Shown in pieces: positions 1 through 10,924 of a DNA stretch of 64,000 nt. Each line of letters starts with the position of its first letter. Position 1 is the stretch's first letter. The stretch lies in contig OY754967.1 of the NCBI GenBank assembly GCA_963576475.1, forward strand, positions 22,097,914-22,161,913, given 5' to 3'. This DNA comes from Molanna angustata (taxonomy: Eukaryota > Arthropoda > Insecta > Trichoptera > Molannidae). Under the pieces are notes generated by a model, which saw nothing but the letters and a program-made list of their open reading frames with translations, was not told where the DNA came from and did no database searches. The translations under genes were made by a program, and so were the position numbers.

Positions 1-607
1 TTCTAACTTCATCTCGTGTATCATTGTCGCTGATCACTGTGCAGCCGAGGTACCTTATGCTTCTCAAAAATGATTGACATGACAAATTGAAAATATACAT
101 AATTACTGCACGACATATTATGATATTAGGTATATCTAATCCAAACCTGCCACAGTTCTTTAAAAATAAAGTCACTTATTTATCCAATCATGGACTTCCA
201 CTCCGATCTGCGGAATGTACCTACGACACTATCCATCCCTGTGCATAACACATAATTTTTCAGCTCGTCGTTCGAAGTACAGTCGGCAAGACTACGGAAT
301 AGTCTTAGTCCGGATATTGCGTCGTCTAACTCACATTGTATAAACTATAGAAGGAATATTTATCCTTTTAAATCTGATCTTAATTTCCTCTCCTTGCTCT
401 TTCCCAATCCTTTTTATGGAAGGTTTTTTTTACTAGTATAATGTATATTTTCTTTGTTTTTTTCTCGCTTTCGTTCTTTTGTTGATGTACACATACAATT
501 TTGTCGTACTTTGTAATCTCGTTGGTTGGAAGAAATTTCCTAATGGCAATAAGCCCGCCAGTGTGAATTTTATTTGTTTACATTATGTACAAAAAGATAA
601 ATAAATT
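1..607 (+). mobile_element. 3' end of a non-LTR retrotransposon (LINE relic)
   Basis: No intact reading frame is present. Around 521-566 there is a short block, starting GTTGGTTGGAAGAAATTTCC and continuing through a CCGCCAGTG motif, that looks like the conserved 3' untranslated tail of insect LINEs; it is followed by an A-rich end. The same tail recurs at 11733-11790, at 51130-51175 and, reversed, inside the SINE-like elements at 6612-6798 and 47968-48151. The upstream part may be decayed reverse-transcriptase C-terminal coding sequence but has several stops in every frame. The clade cannot be assigned. Confidence 0.4.
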
Positions 608-1178
608 AACAGATTTTTAATTATCTCAATAGAGACGTAGTTGGAATATTTACTGTAGGAGAACCGGGAAATCAAGGCACCTACAGGGCTTACGACCTGT
701 CATCGGCTGGTTCACTTTATGCGCTTGCGCAACATTCACCAATTATGCCTTTTTAATGAGATCCCTATCAATTCAATTTTGAAAGTTCTATATATTGTAA
801 TACTGAAATTCTTTTCGCTTGAAAATAAGCAATTTTTACTATAGCCATCTATGTGTGAAATTATGAACAACATTCTTATTATTTTTATTTATTTTTGTTG
901 TAACGCCGTCTATTGAGAGAATTGGATTTTTGTAAATAATGAGAGCCACAATTCTTATACCTGAGGTGACAAATGCATTTTTCGCATAGAAGTCACCCCT
1001 GAATTGCGCCAGCACTAGCCGATGACAGGTCGTAAGCCCTGTAGGTGCCTTGATTTCCCGGTTCTCCTACAGTAAATATTCCAACTTCGTCTCTATTGAG
1101 ATAATTAAAAATCTGTTAAAAAACACTTTTGACTCCCGACAGGGAAAAAAAAATACAATGTTTGCGCATATGCAATAA
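608..1178. mobile_element. Foldback/MITE element, copy 1
   Basis: Two inverted arms of about 105 bp (608-712 and 1015-1119) are nearly perfect reverse complements; both contain the stretch GTAGGAGAACCGGGAAATCA in opposite orientations. A roughly 300-bp spacer separates them. On the right side only, an outer block (about 1128-1178) with GACTCCCGACAGGG and GTTTGCGCATATGC follows. The same outer block flanks the left arm of the copy at 4866-5183 and a diverged version forms both ends of the element at 60140-60330. No transposase is encoded. Confidence 0.75.
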
Positions 1179-1930
1179 TAAAAATATTCTTTAAATAAAT
1201 TAAATGAATAAATATGTTTTATGACTATAATTTACAATATAATACTATGTCGATATTCGTTGTAAAACGGTTAGATGTCTGAATTCTGAACAGTCAGTTT
1301 GTTTTTCTTTCGCACAACAGCTATAGGTATTAGGTATGTCAGTTATTTACAGTGCGACATCTATTCGTTATATTAATAAATATATTTTTTGAATCGTTGA
1401 ACGCCCCAAAAGAAGACCTCAGATTCAGCAAGTAGGTAAACTATTTATGTGTGCGTGTGTTGTGAGTGCATGACTTAAAATGAAATATTGTGTTTAGAAA
1501 GAGAGAAACAAAGATGCATACGTTTGAATGCGCATGTATGTACAATAATGTATCTATAAATAAACAACGTAATAGACAAAAACATAAAACTAGCTCACCT
1601 TAGCACAGGCTATGCCTAGTGAGGGGGCTAGTAACAAAAGATGAAAACAAAAAGAGATAGCTCAAACTATGTAAGCACTAGTGAAATAATAAAATGATAT
1701 TTACTAGAAATGAAATAACTTATATTTACTTTGTATGTCTACTATGTATGAATATTCTTATATTACCTTCAATTATTTTGTATCTTATATCTACTCTATG
1801 TTTTAGGATAGAAATAAATTAAAATAAAATAAATAAATTTATATTATAGCCCCTGTATGTAGGTTGTTCATCCAAATAAATTAATCGAAATTCGTGACAT
1901 CGTGGCACAACATTTGATTTATGTATCAAC
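1179..1930. other. Intergenic AT-rich DNA without recognised gene
   Basis: No coding signal. A short segment near 1595-1640 (TTAGCACAGGCTATGCCTAG and flanks) followed by AT-rich sequence may be a LINE 3' untranslated remnant, but nothing fixes this. Confidence 0.3.
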
Positions 1931-2117
1931 TGGGGGGCAAGACTGGTCCAACGGCGAAATCAAAACCCTCACGATTACCCATATCATGGATATTATTATT
2001 ATATGGAGTTCTATAATATCTTTTGATGTCATAGAACTCCATATGATAATTATATCCATAATATGGGTAATCGTGAGGGTTTTGATTTCGCCGGTTGGAC
2101 CAGACTTGTCCCCCTGA
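1931..2117. mobile_element. Short hairpin MITE
   Basis: The whole 187 bp folds on itself: the first about 85 bp (from GGGGGGCAAGACTGGTCC) are the near-perfect reverse complement of the last about 85 bp (ending GGTTGGACCAGACTTGTCC), with a small loop around 2017-2030. A diverged half copy is at about 9640-9745 (GGGGGTCAACTCTGGTCAAC, then ATCATGGATA), so this is an interspersed family. The small frames in it on both strands are by-products of the palindrome. A transcript could form a long hairpin RNA. Confidence 0.75.
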
Positions 2118-3157
2118 TGTCATGGGCTTTACACCCAACAGGGGAGAAATTGATTTGAGATTATTTGGAAGAAATTTCTAATTAAATTTGGCTTTAAACG
2201 CATACGTTTCTACATATTTCAAAATAACCCAAGAATCCGATTTAAACATCGTAATAAAAAATCTAATTCAAGAGATCCATCAATGTTTTGGCATGATAAT
2301 ATATTATGTGAAAGCGTATAATGCTCTACTCTATTTTATTATAGCTAAAAGAACTACGTAGATATTTATAAAACTAGTATACTTATATTAGATTTATTAA
2401 GTATTTGCGTAAATATATCTATTTAAATATCAATTACGTAACATAATACTAAGTATTATTATTAGCGAAAACGTAATCACAATACATACATACATATAAA
2501 TAAACAAGTTTAATGTATTTCATCTATCTACGTCATAGATCAAAAGAATTTTTCTGCATCATCCTATTAATTGTCTCGTCACAATGTAAATGTGCATTTT
2601 TTATATTTTACAACAATTTTTTAATCACACTTAATTATGATCTACATTACTTCTGTAATAATTAATCTTATTTCTTAAATACCTTCTGTATCAAAAATCT
2701 GCGTTTACTAATAAATTTTTCAATGTTTATGAAAACTGTCGTAATAAAAAATCTTGATTAGTTATCTGTTCTTAATAATAAAGTATATTGTATGCAACAC
2801 TCCCACAAATGGCAATACAAAGAATTGACATAATATATTTCGTGCATTTTAAGAATAAAACAACCTATTTATTAATTTATTTATTTTATTGAACACAGAC
2901 ACAGGCACGAATGCCCTAATATTTCTATGCATAACAGTTATACATAAATAGCAGTAGTTAGTATTTATCTTAGTATAATAATTTATTTATCTTAAAATAT
3001 GTAAGAACAATGAAAAATCTATTATAAAAAAGTTACATAGTTATGATCCATGTAATGAGTTTATAATAAGAGACTGACCGCTTTCGATGTTTAAATCATC
3101 TTCCTCGGAGACGACAATTAAAAATAAAATGACATAGCGACAATGATGGGGTGGGGT
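2118..3157. other. AT-rich intergenic DNA, no gene seen
   Basis: About 1 kb with no long frame and no recognisable conserved protein. Around 2870-2940 there is (TTTA)n followed by GAACACAGACACAGGCACGA, which could be the reversed A-rich tail of a retroposon. Confidence 0.4.
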
Positions 3158-3931
3158 ATTCGTTTGTTATGAGTTAGTAAGAGTAAAGTACCTACATAGG
3201 AAGTTATGAGAAAATGCAAGACCAAGCGTACACAGTCTTGATCATTCGTTTGTTATGAGTTAGTAAGAGTAAAGTACCTACATAGGAAGTTATGAGAAAA
3301 TGCAAGACCAAGCGTACACAGTCTTGATCATTCGTTTGTTATGAGTTAGTAAGAGTAAAGTACCTACATAGGAAGTTATGAGAAAATGCAAGACCAAGCG
3401 TACACAGTCTTGATCATTCGTTTGTTATGAGTTAGTAAGAGTAAAGTACCTACATAGGAAGTTATGAGAAAATGCAAGACCAAGCGTACACAGTCTTGAT
3501 CATTCGTTTGTTATGAGTTAGTAAGAGTAAAGTACCTACATAGGAAGTTATGAGAAAATGCAAGACCAAGCGTACACAGTCTTGATCATTCGTTTGTTAT
3601 GAGTTAGTAAGAGTAAAGTACCTACATAGGAAGTTATGAGAAAATGCAAGACCAAGCGTACACAGTCTTGATCATTCGTTTGTTATGAGTTAGTAAGAGT
3701 AAAGTACCTACATAGGAAGTTATGATAAAATGCAAGACCAAGCGTACACAGTCTTGATCATTCGTTTGTTATGAGTTAGTAAGAGTAAAGTACCTACATA
3801 GGAAGTTATGAGAAAATGCAAGACCAAGCGTACACAGTCTTGATCATTCGTTTGTTATGAGTTAGTAAGAGTAAAGTACCTACATAGGAAGTTATGAGAA
3901 AATGCAAGACCAAGCGTACACAGTCTTGATC
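3158..3931 (+). repeat. Satellite-like array, 9 units of 86 bp
   Basis: Nine head-to-tail units of 86 bp, each starting ATTCGTTTGTTATGAGTTAG and ending CACAGTCTTGATC. Units are almost identical; one carries a G to T change in the AAAATGC part (near 3725). The total of 774 bp is exactly nine units. Such homogeneity implies recent expansion or ongoing gene conversion. The unit contains GCAAGACCAAG and CAGTCTTG words that recur in single-copy surroundings (3945-4200, 15420-15890), suggesting it grew out of a local interspersed repeat. Confidence 0.95.
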
Positions 3932-4252
3932 ATGATTAAGATCACGGTCTTGCTACTTTTACAAAAAAAATCTATGTTAAGTCAGAAATAACAATAAAAC
4001 ATGAAAAGAAAATAATTTATAGTTAAATTTTGTAAGAAGGTAAGTACTTTATTCCTTATTTTTTATACTAAAAATAATAGCTTTATAAAATTTTAAGATC
4101 ACAAAATTTTATATGCAACCTTGACATGCAGTATTGATCTTGCAGTGAGTCTTTACATAATGGTCTTGCATTTTATCCAAAGACTTCCATAAAACTGATT
4201 GCAAGATTCTACATAGCTAGTCATTATACTGAGTACCTTCATTATTCTACTA

Positions 4253-4477
4253 TATTCTTTACTTAAATGGGTATTTACTGCAGAATATCTGATTTTGATT
4301 TTTTAATCCTGAACGGAAATTCTATAATATTCTTTACTTAAATAGGTATTTACTGCAGAATATCTGATTTTGATTTTTTAATCCTGAACGGAAATTCTAT
4401 AATATTCTTTACTTAAATAGGTATTTACTGCAGAATATCTGATTTTGATTTTTTAATCCTGAACGGAAATTCTATAA
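4253..4477 (+). repeat. Three tandem 75-bp units
   Basis: Units begin TATTCTTTACTTAAAT and end GGAAATTCTATAA at 4253, 4328 and 4403. Copy B has a single diverged unit at about 37850-37920, so the triplication arose in copy A after the duplication or was lost from B. Confidence 0.9.
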
Positions 4478-4479
4478 TA

Positions 4480-5325
4480 TACTAGCGGACCCGACAGACG
4501 TACTCCTGCCGGAACTATATCGAAACAGTGAACAGAATTTAAAATTCAATGCACATGTACCTATATATTTGAAATATGAATAATACAAACATTAAAGTAA
4601 ATGTATAGTTAAAATACTTTGATTTCATAAAATTATTCAAAAGTTTTGGTTGTTTCATTGAAATCTAATGCTGTCAAATGACGAATTTTTGAACAATTTC
4701 ATGAAATTAAAGTATTTTAACTATACTATTACCGTTTCTTTTGTTGAAACAACCCAGTGTTGTCAGATGGGAAAAACTATACATTGCCAATTCGACATTA
4801 GCGTTACATATTATAATTTATAATGTTTTTTTTTATTTATTATATTAATCGAATATTTTTATTAAATGCATATGCGCAAACATTGGATTTTTTTCCCTGT
4901 CGGGAGTCAAAGATATTTTTTAACAGATTTTTTAATTATCTCAATAGAGACGAAGTTGGAATATTTATTGTAGGAGAACCGGGAAATCAAGGCACCTACA
5001 GGGCTTACGACCTGTCATCGGCTGGTTTACGTGATCACTTTATCACGTAAATTTAAAGTGATCACGTAAACCAGCCGATGACAGGTCGTAAGCCCTGTAG
5101 GTGCCTTGATTTCCCGGTTCTCCTACAATAAATATTCCAACTTCGTCTCTATTGAGATAATTAAAAAATCTGTTAAAAAATATTATATTAATGTTTATAA
5201 ATCCATTTTGTGAATCTTAACCATGCAGGGACTCACACAAACACAAACAAAAAAATATCATCAAAATCAGTTCAGCCATTTAGGAAGAGTTCAGTGACAT
5301 ACACACGTACATAGAAATATATATA
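4480..5325. mobile_element. Interspersed repeat specific to copy A, with nested foldback
   Basis: Copy B passes directly from the TTCTATAAT motif to ATTATATTATAAATCATTCG, whereas copy A has about 850 bp between. The insert begins near ACTAGCGGACCCGACAGACG and ends with a CAGTTCAGCCATTTAGG stretch and a run of TATA. Both words are typical ends of a repeat common in insect genomes. It contains an internal inverted pair (about 4600-4625 against 4700-4730) and the foldback at 4866-5183. I cannot assign the superfamily. Confidence 0.6.
4866..5183. mobile_element. Foldback element, copy 2 (long perfect palindrome)
   Basis: The left arm (about 4914-5042) and right arm (about 5054-5183) are reverse complements over roughly 130 bp, with an 11-bp loop. 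They share the arm sequence of copy 1 at 608-1119 (GTAGGAGAACCGGGAAATCA). The left flank carries the outer block TTTCCCTGTCGGGAGTCAAA found at the right of copy 1. The small frame across it is a by-product. Confidence 0.85.
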
Positions 5326-5329
5326 TAAA

Positions 5330-6246
5330 GATTATATTATAAATCATTCGACTTCCTACTTAATATCAGCTATCATTCTCAATTAAATAATACGACAAAT
5401 AAAAAAATAATAGTAAATTTATACCTACATTGCAAAGACAAGACGAAAAACAGTTCAGCCATTACAATTAAAAATGATTCAATGCTATTCAAGTGTAAGA
5501 ATGTATAATCATATTATAATTCAAATCACAAATTAATAATATAATGCGTACTCATGGGTTAATCCATATAATTAATTATTTTTATTGATATTGCCTATTG
5601 TTTCTATATATCAATTCATATTATTATATTTTGTCAGGCTTACTAAACTACCTTCAATAAAAAATATAATTCATACTATTGTAGAGGGCATCAAGAAAGG
5701 ACTAATTGAAAGTAGTTGTATACCCGATTGGCTATAAACCCTTCAATGTTCAATAAAGAGTTAAGGCAAAATATATACACATAAAATTTGTATCATTGAC
5801 AGTTAAATTATTAAATATTCATAACACTTTTTATACTTACATACATCGGAACATATTATTTCTAGTTATTTTAGCCGGGACCACTCGTCGAAGTCTTTTG
5901 AACATTATTCGTAGAAATTTCATAGTACGAAGAAACCTTGATATTCCGTGTTCATAAAAACTTGTTATGAATTCAATTCAAACAAGTAAAAAATAATAAG
6001 GACAACCTATTCAAAGCTTTGAAGTTAAAGAAAACTGAAATCGATCTAATAATATTATGCAACATGTATAGCAGTCACAAACTGTTTATGCATTTTAGTG
6101 TAAAAATAAAATACACACTCTATGTTAATTCAAATTCAAAAATACAAAATTGCTCAATGTTATAAAAAAGCTGGAAACAGTTTTAACATGCATTGTCGTC
6201 GGTTGAATACAAATTCCGAAAGTTTCAGAGCCCAACTTGTAGAAAA
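5330..6246. other. Copy A spacer, no gene; holds the empty site of the 9-kb insertion
   Basis: AT-rich, no coding signal. It pairs with copy B 37921-38120 and 47141-47370. The sequence CACAAATTAATAATATAATG at 5526-5545 is uninterrupted here, while in copy B a 9,020-bp insertion separates CACAAA from TTAATAATATAATG. Confidence 0.8.
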
Positions 6247-6421
6247 TTTAATTAAAAACCGATTGCGAAAAGTTAATTAAAAACCGATTGCGAAAAGTTA
6301 GTTAAAAACCGATCGTAAAAAGTTAGCTAAAAACCGATTGCGAGGAGTTAGTTAAAAACCGATTGCGAAAAGTTAACTAAAAACCGATTGCGGAAAGTTA
6401 GTTAAAAACCGATTACGAAAT
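6247..6421 (+). repeat. Seven tandem 25-bp units
   Basis: Repeats of the form GTTARTTAAAAACCGATTGC plus GAAAA, with variants (ATCGTAAAAA, GCGAGGA, GCGGAAA). Copy B has only isolated units (about 47410 and 47820), so copy number differs between paralogs. Confidence 0.9.
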
Positions 6422-6478
6422 CGATGCCAGTACGTACAGTATTAATAAGTTTCATAAATAAATTAATTTGAAATTCTT

Positions 6479-6602
6479 TATGTTGTATGAGATTTGAAAA
6501 CTCCACGAAATATCGGTTATATGTTGTATGAGATTTGAAAACTCCACGAAATATCGGTTATATGTTGTATGAGATTTGAAAACTCCACGAAATATCGGTT
6601 AT
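6479..6602 (+). repeat. Three tandem 41-bp units
   Basis: Units read TATGTTGTATGAGATTTGAA followed by AACTCCACGAAATATCGGTTA. Copy B has dispersed single units near 47381, 47510 and 47921. Confidence 0.9.
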
Positions 6603-6611
6603 ATTGAAACT

Positions 6612-6798
6612 CGATGAAATTTATTTACGTATACTATTTCCACTTTCTTGCTCGCTGCGCAAGCAGTGAACCAAATGGCAATTTCTTCCAACTAACCAGC
6701 GTTTTCAGCAGAGAAATAATTCTAAATAAATTTCCTGTCTGCTGAGAATCGAACGCTAGCATAGATGTCAAATGACTTGCCACTATGCCACGGCGATT
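6612..6798 (-). mobile_element. tRNA-derived SINE with LINE-like tail (copy A)
   Basis: Read on the - strand, it starts with ATCGCCGTGGCATAGTGGCA (an A-box-like stretch), has a B-box-like GTTCGATTCTC about 45 nt later, then a body, then GGTTAGTTGGAAGAAATTGC, which matches the LINE 3' tail seen at 521-566. It ends in a TAAATAAATTT tail. Box order and spacing suit a pol III SINE head; the LINE-like tail suits a SINE mobilised by that LINE. The paralogous copy is 47968-48151, so insertion predates the duplication. The 61-codon frame on this strand is not a gene. Confidence 0.7.
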
Positions 6799-7190
6799 GA
6801 CAATAAAGTGGACGGTCAATGATGGATATGAATAAATTGAACAAATGGTCCCTAGCTGGTCGCAAGTCCTACAGATCGCTTTCTTTAAGAAACATACCCC
6901 TTTTAGTAAATATGTCTTTTTAGTCTTCAGAGTCTATAGTAAACTAAATAATAAATTTTAAAAATATTTTCCCCTGAACCCTCAAAGGAAATGTCTTTAA
7001 AATAATGAACATCTTTAAATTTGTTTTATACTTTTCTTGTAAAATTACTTTAAAAAAAACTTTTTTCATTTTTTATTATAAGTAACTAAATAACTACAAG
7101 GTCTGTGGAGTTGATTTTTACTATATTCGAAAGAGAATATAAAAATCTATCGCAAGAGTTTTTTACTGTTTTAATTCTATTTAAATAAAA

Positions 7191-8330
7191 CCTGGACTTC
7201 CCCAGTCTCTGTGTACTTGGATTGCGAATTTTTTAAAAGATCGCGAAGTCATAACTGTAGTGGACGGTTGCTCTTCTTCTCCCCATTCCATTAATGCGGG
7301 AGTCCCTCAAGGGTCCATTCTATCTCCAACCCTATTCCTCCTACATATCAATGACTTGCTCTTACGCGCCCCCATCCACTGTTACGCTGATGACAGCACA
7401 GTCCATGACAATTTCTCTTTTGACAAACCTCCTAAACAGAGTGAAATATCAGAAGCCCGGAAAGACCTCCATCAAAAAATAAATAGCTACCTCCACTCAA
7501 TCAATACCTGGGGTGAAAGTAATCTTGTTTCATTTAACGTCTCAAAAACCCAAGCCTGTCTAATTTCTGCGAAGAGAAACCCCAATGAATTGCAAGTGTC
7601 TTTCAACGGAAGCACCCTACCTAACAGCAGCTCTATCGACCTGCTTGGAGTATCTATAACGAACCAATTACACTACAAGGGCTCCATCGAAGCTAAGGTG
7701 AAACTCGCCTCCAAAAAATTGAGCGTACTATATAGAGCGCGCAGATATTTTACTAAGACCCAGATCTGTATACTCTACAAAGCGCAAATACGCCCAATTA
7801 TTGAATATGGCAGTCACCTCTGGAGTGGCGCCCCCCAATACCTACTGAATACCCTCGACGCTGTCCAAAGGCGTGCTATACGTCTGATTGATGATCCATC
7901 ACTGACTGATGGATTGCAATCACTAGAACACAGACGCAGAGTCGGTATTTTAAGTTTATTCTATAGATACTACCACGGGAATTGCTCAGAAGAACTTGCA
8001 TCTTTGGTCCCTCCTCCACCCACTCGCAACAGAGTCACTCGCTTCACTCAATCGCAGCATCCATTCACAGTGGACCTTCAACATATACGAACTAGTCGCT
8101 TCTCGAACTCCTTTATTAACTCAGCAGCCCGACTGTGGAACGATCTTCCGAATTCTGTGTTTCCATCTTCGTACAACCCGGGTCTTTTTAAAATCCGAAT
8201 TAATAAACTCTTTTCTAGATTGCAAACCCCTCCCAACGCTACGTAGTGCGCTTCTTCGGAAGAGTAAAATGGACCCAAATCCTAATAGCTGGCGTCCCCT
8301 ACGTAGACATGTTAAAAAAAAAAAAAAAAA
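7191..8330 (+). mobile_element. 5'-truncated LINE (lepidopteran Jockey/CR1-like type)
   Basis: Insertion present only in copy A. Copy B keeps the empty site at 49051-49075 (AATAAAACCTCTAAATTTTA), whereas here AATAAAACCT is followed by reverse-transcriptase coding sequence and a run of about 17 A before CCTCTAAATTTT. The repeated AAAACCT at both ends acts as the target duplication, partly hidden by the poly(A). The 5' end is truncated inside the palm domain, as is usual for LINE copies. Confidence 0.9.
7194..8246 (+). pseudogene. LINE reverse transcriptase, C-terminal half (5'-truncated)
   Basis: One uninterrupted frame enters from the truncation point and ends at TAG 8246; the longest internal start (GTG at 7260) gives 328 residues. 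It contains palm motifs GVPQGSILSPTLFL (about residues 15-28 of that frame) and YADDS with both catalytic aspartates, then a thumb/C-terminal region with RPIIEYGSHLWSGAPQY and a terminal RLWNDLP-VFPSSY motif typical of an abundant lepidopteran LINE family annotated as jockey-like. The fingers, motif A aspartate and any endonuclease are missing, so it cannot act alone. The frame has no stops or frameshifts, so the insertion is young. Overlapping frames on both strands are shadows. Confidence 0.9.
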
Positions 8331-8520
8331 CCTCTAAATTTTACCTTTTTTCCACGAAAAATATTGTATATCAGAGATTTTTTTTTAATTAATTTTTGGC
8401 GTTCCACCCGATATATCACAGATTTGGTGATAATTATTCGTGTTTCATGTATTAGAAGGTAATTTAGTGTGAATATTTGTGTACATCCGTATGCCCAAGG
8501 CATACAAGGGCCTTCAGAAA
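8331..8520 (+). mobile_element. MITE-like repeat, copy A
   Basis: A block from AAATTTTACCTTTTTTCCAC to CCAAGGCATACAAGGGCCTT. A reverse-oriented relative lies at 20720-20850 (AGGCCCTTGTTAATGCCTAA to GAAAAGGTAAAATTAAG) and an internally deleted paralog at 49060-49150. No coding potential. Confidence 0.6.
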
Positions 8521-9640
8521 AATTGAACGGAGAAAAACTTTTCCAAAAATGATTCCAAATTTTCGCAATCCTGGATTTTAAATCAGTATTTTTTCTCTCA
8601 GAAACACTCGTCATTCAATATTTTATTGTGATGCAAATCCGGGCTACACTGAGTTAATAAGCTAGTAATGTTTTTTTTTTCATATCATTGTTCATTTCCG
8701 TTAATTGAGTAGGTAACCGGTTCATCTATGATTGATAGTTATTCTATTTCCTTATAAAGTTGACTCATCCAGCAATTTCCTTCGTACATTATATTATATT
8801 ATTGTATCGTATTTACTCTACAACAGTATTAAAAAAACCGCTTGCTTCACCGTAAAGTTTATTGATTGAAATAGTTTGTCTAGTAAATAGGAGGTACCTA
8901 CATTATATATGTTGTTGATTTCATTGTATTGTTATCGATATTTCAGGTTCATGTTGTCTATATTGTAACAGAGGCGAATCGACAATATATACAACATGTA
9001 GGTACGGACAATGGTTCAAATAAATATATCTTTAAATTTTTTAACAACTTATATTTTTAAAACAATTTTATGTTCCCGTTCTCTATTTTTATTCTGATTT
9101 TCATATTAAAAAATATAAATAGTAATAATGACCTCTTTTGTTTTTATAATAGAACAATGATATCAAGATTTATATTAATATTTGTATGTAACACCTATCC
9201 ATACATTCATCTGTAAGCAGTTTTCAATATTTTTCATTTTTTCTCCATTTAACTCGAATCGACTTATTTACAAACAAAATATTTCGTTTAGTTTATAACA
9301 TACCTCTTCGAAAATAAAAATACATTTGTTTGTTTCGAGAATATACTCTCTGGAAAAAAATATAGATACATATTCATTTGAAATTTATATGTGTATGTAC
9401 ATCTTAAAAATGTGATTTTTAGAGTTCATAATCATAAATAAAAATATTTAAACTATATTTTGGGGTACTTAATATAACTTCTATTCCCGGATAATCTACA
9501 ACACCTGGTCAACTTGATCAATGATTCTGGATAGAAGTTTGACCTTAAATAAACGCTCTCAAAACAAAAACCATGTTAGTAAGCAAACAGAGATCCAACA
9601 ATAAAAGCCACTCTATTGATGCGCTGGCTGTGTAATAGAA
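8521..9640. other. Copy A spacer, no gene seen
   Basis: AT-rich, matched with copy B 49150-49600 up to about position 9000 (CAGAGGCGAATCGACAATAT). Copy B then has an IS630/mariner fragment instead, so A 9005-10920 has no counterpart in B. No frame with recognisable protein. Confidence 0.6.
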
Positions 9641-9739
9641 CAGGGGGTCAACTCTGGTCAACCGACGTAATCAAAACCATCCATGTTTACCAATATCATG
9701 GATAAAATTATCATATGAAGTTCCGTGATATCTTAAGTT

Positions 9740-10090
9740 ATTATACAGTTGGACTCTCAAAATCACAACAATAAATAAAATTGAAGCATTCGAGATATGG
9801 CTATACATAAGGTTAATGCGCATCTCATGTGGGTCGATAGTCTCCAATGAAAGAATTTTAAATATGATGGAGAAAGAGAGATGGTTGCTGTCCACTGTCA
9901 AGAGACTCAAAGCCGCATACTTTGGCCACATATTCCTTGGTGATAAATATGCCCTTCTATAACTTATAGTGGAAGGAAAAATGGAGTATGGGGAGTAAAA
10001 GAATATCGTGGCTTGAAATTTCAGGCAGTGGTTTGGAATTCCGGGCTGTGTTCAGATTCAACGCTCGACGTCGGGCGTCGAATGTACCTA
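9740..10090 (+). pseudogene. RTE-like LINE C-terminal relic
   Basis: Conceptual translation of the + strand, with stops, gives the C-terminal signature of RTE/BovB-type LINE polymerases: an EIWLY-RLMRISCGSIVSNE block, then NMMEKERWLLSTVKRLKAAY, then FGHIF, and a RISWLE segment about 90 bp later. Intact relatives have the order EMWxYRRMLRISW, GHVMR, GRRRISWLKN. No upstream polymerase domains are present. Non-functional. Confidence 0.7.
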
Positions 10091-10924
10091 CCTGAATTTA
10101 CAGATTATGGTGTTTTTAGCACCAATCTCACTGAACGCTTTCGAGCGGCGTTTCAAACCGAACGCTGCATCGGGCGTTTTAAATGTCTAATGTCATTTAT
10201 CATACATACATATCTCTTTTTAGATTACATTTTCATCGCAAGACAATAATTTGGCAGTGGTGTAAATAATGATCTCTGTCCTTTTATTTGAAATTGTTGA
10301 ACGATATTGTAATAAATTAACCTCTTTGTGAATGCATATTGTCATCATAAATAATACACACAGAAACAAATAGAAGTCATCATTCCACAGATAAAATAGA
10401 AGTCAACAGATACTATAACTGTCAGAGCGTTTTTCACTCGACAATTTTACCGAGTGTTTGGTGCGTACACTCGACATTCAATCTAAACGCCAAAGAGTAT
10501 CTTTCGAGCGTCTGTTTCCGGTCATTTAGAACGGCTTAGAGCGTCACTAATTGCACTCGGCGTTCATTGTGAACGTAGCACTGGAAGCGTCATCATTAAT
10601 TAGGTTGGCGCGAGATCGGGATTAGTTTGGTGTGACGGTCGCATTTAGGAGGATAGACCTTAATTTTCGCTACCTACGGACGTATTGTAGCAGCAACAGA
10701 GCTTTCGAGACTTTATCAAAAATACGGTACACTCTTATCTTCACAATTAACAGTGTACTGCTAGCTTTATCAATTACATACTGTTACTTTCAATGATTTT
10801 CATAATAATTTGTTTTAATCAATGCCCCGTAGGTACAATAATACATGCAGTAGTCATTTTAGTCCTACCTTACAATTAGCTCTCTTTTTAACGTATTGAG
10901 CGCAGTATCTGCAAGGTTTTAGAG

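Noticed and set aside
3158..3931. CRISPR-like array
   Set aside because: Units are contiguous 86-bp tandem repeats without unique spacers, in eukaryotic DNA.
7260..8246. Host gene encoding a 328-residue protein
   Set aside because: Reverse-transcriptase motifs, 5' truncation, poly(A) tail and an empty site in the paralog show it is a LINE insertion.
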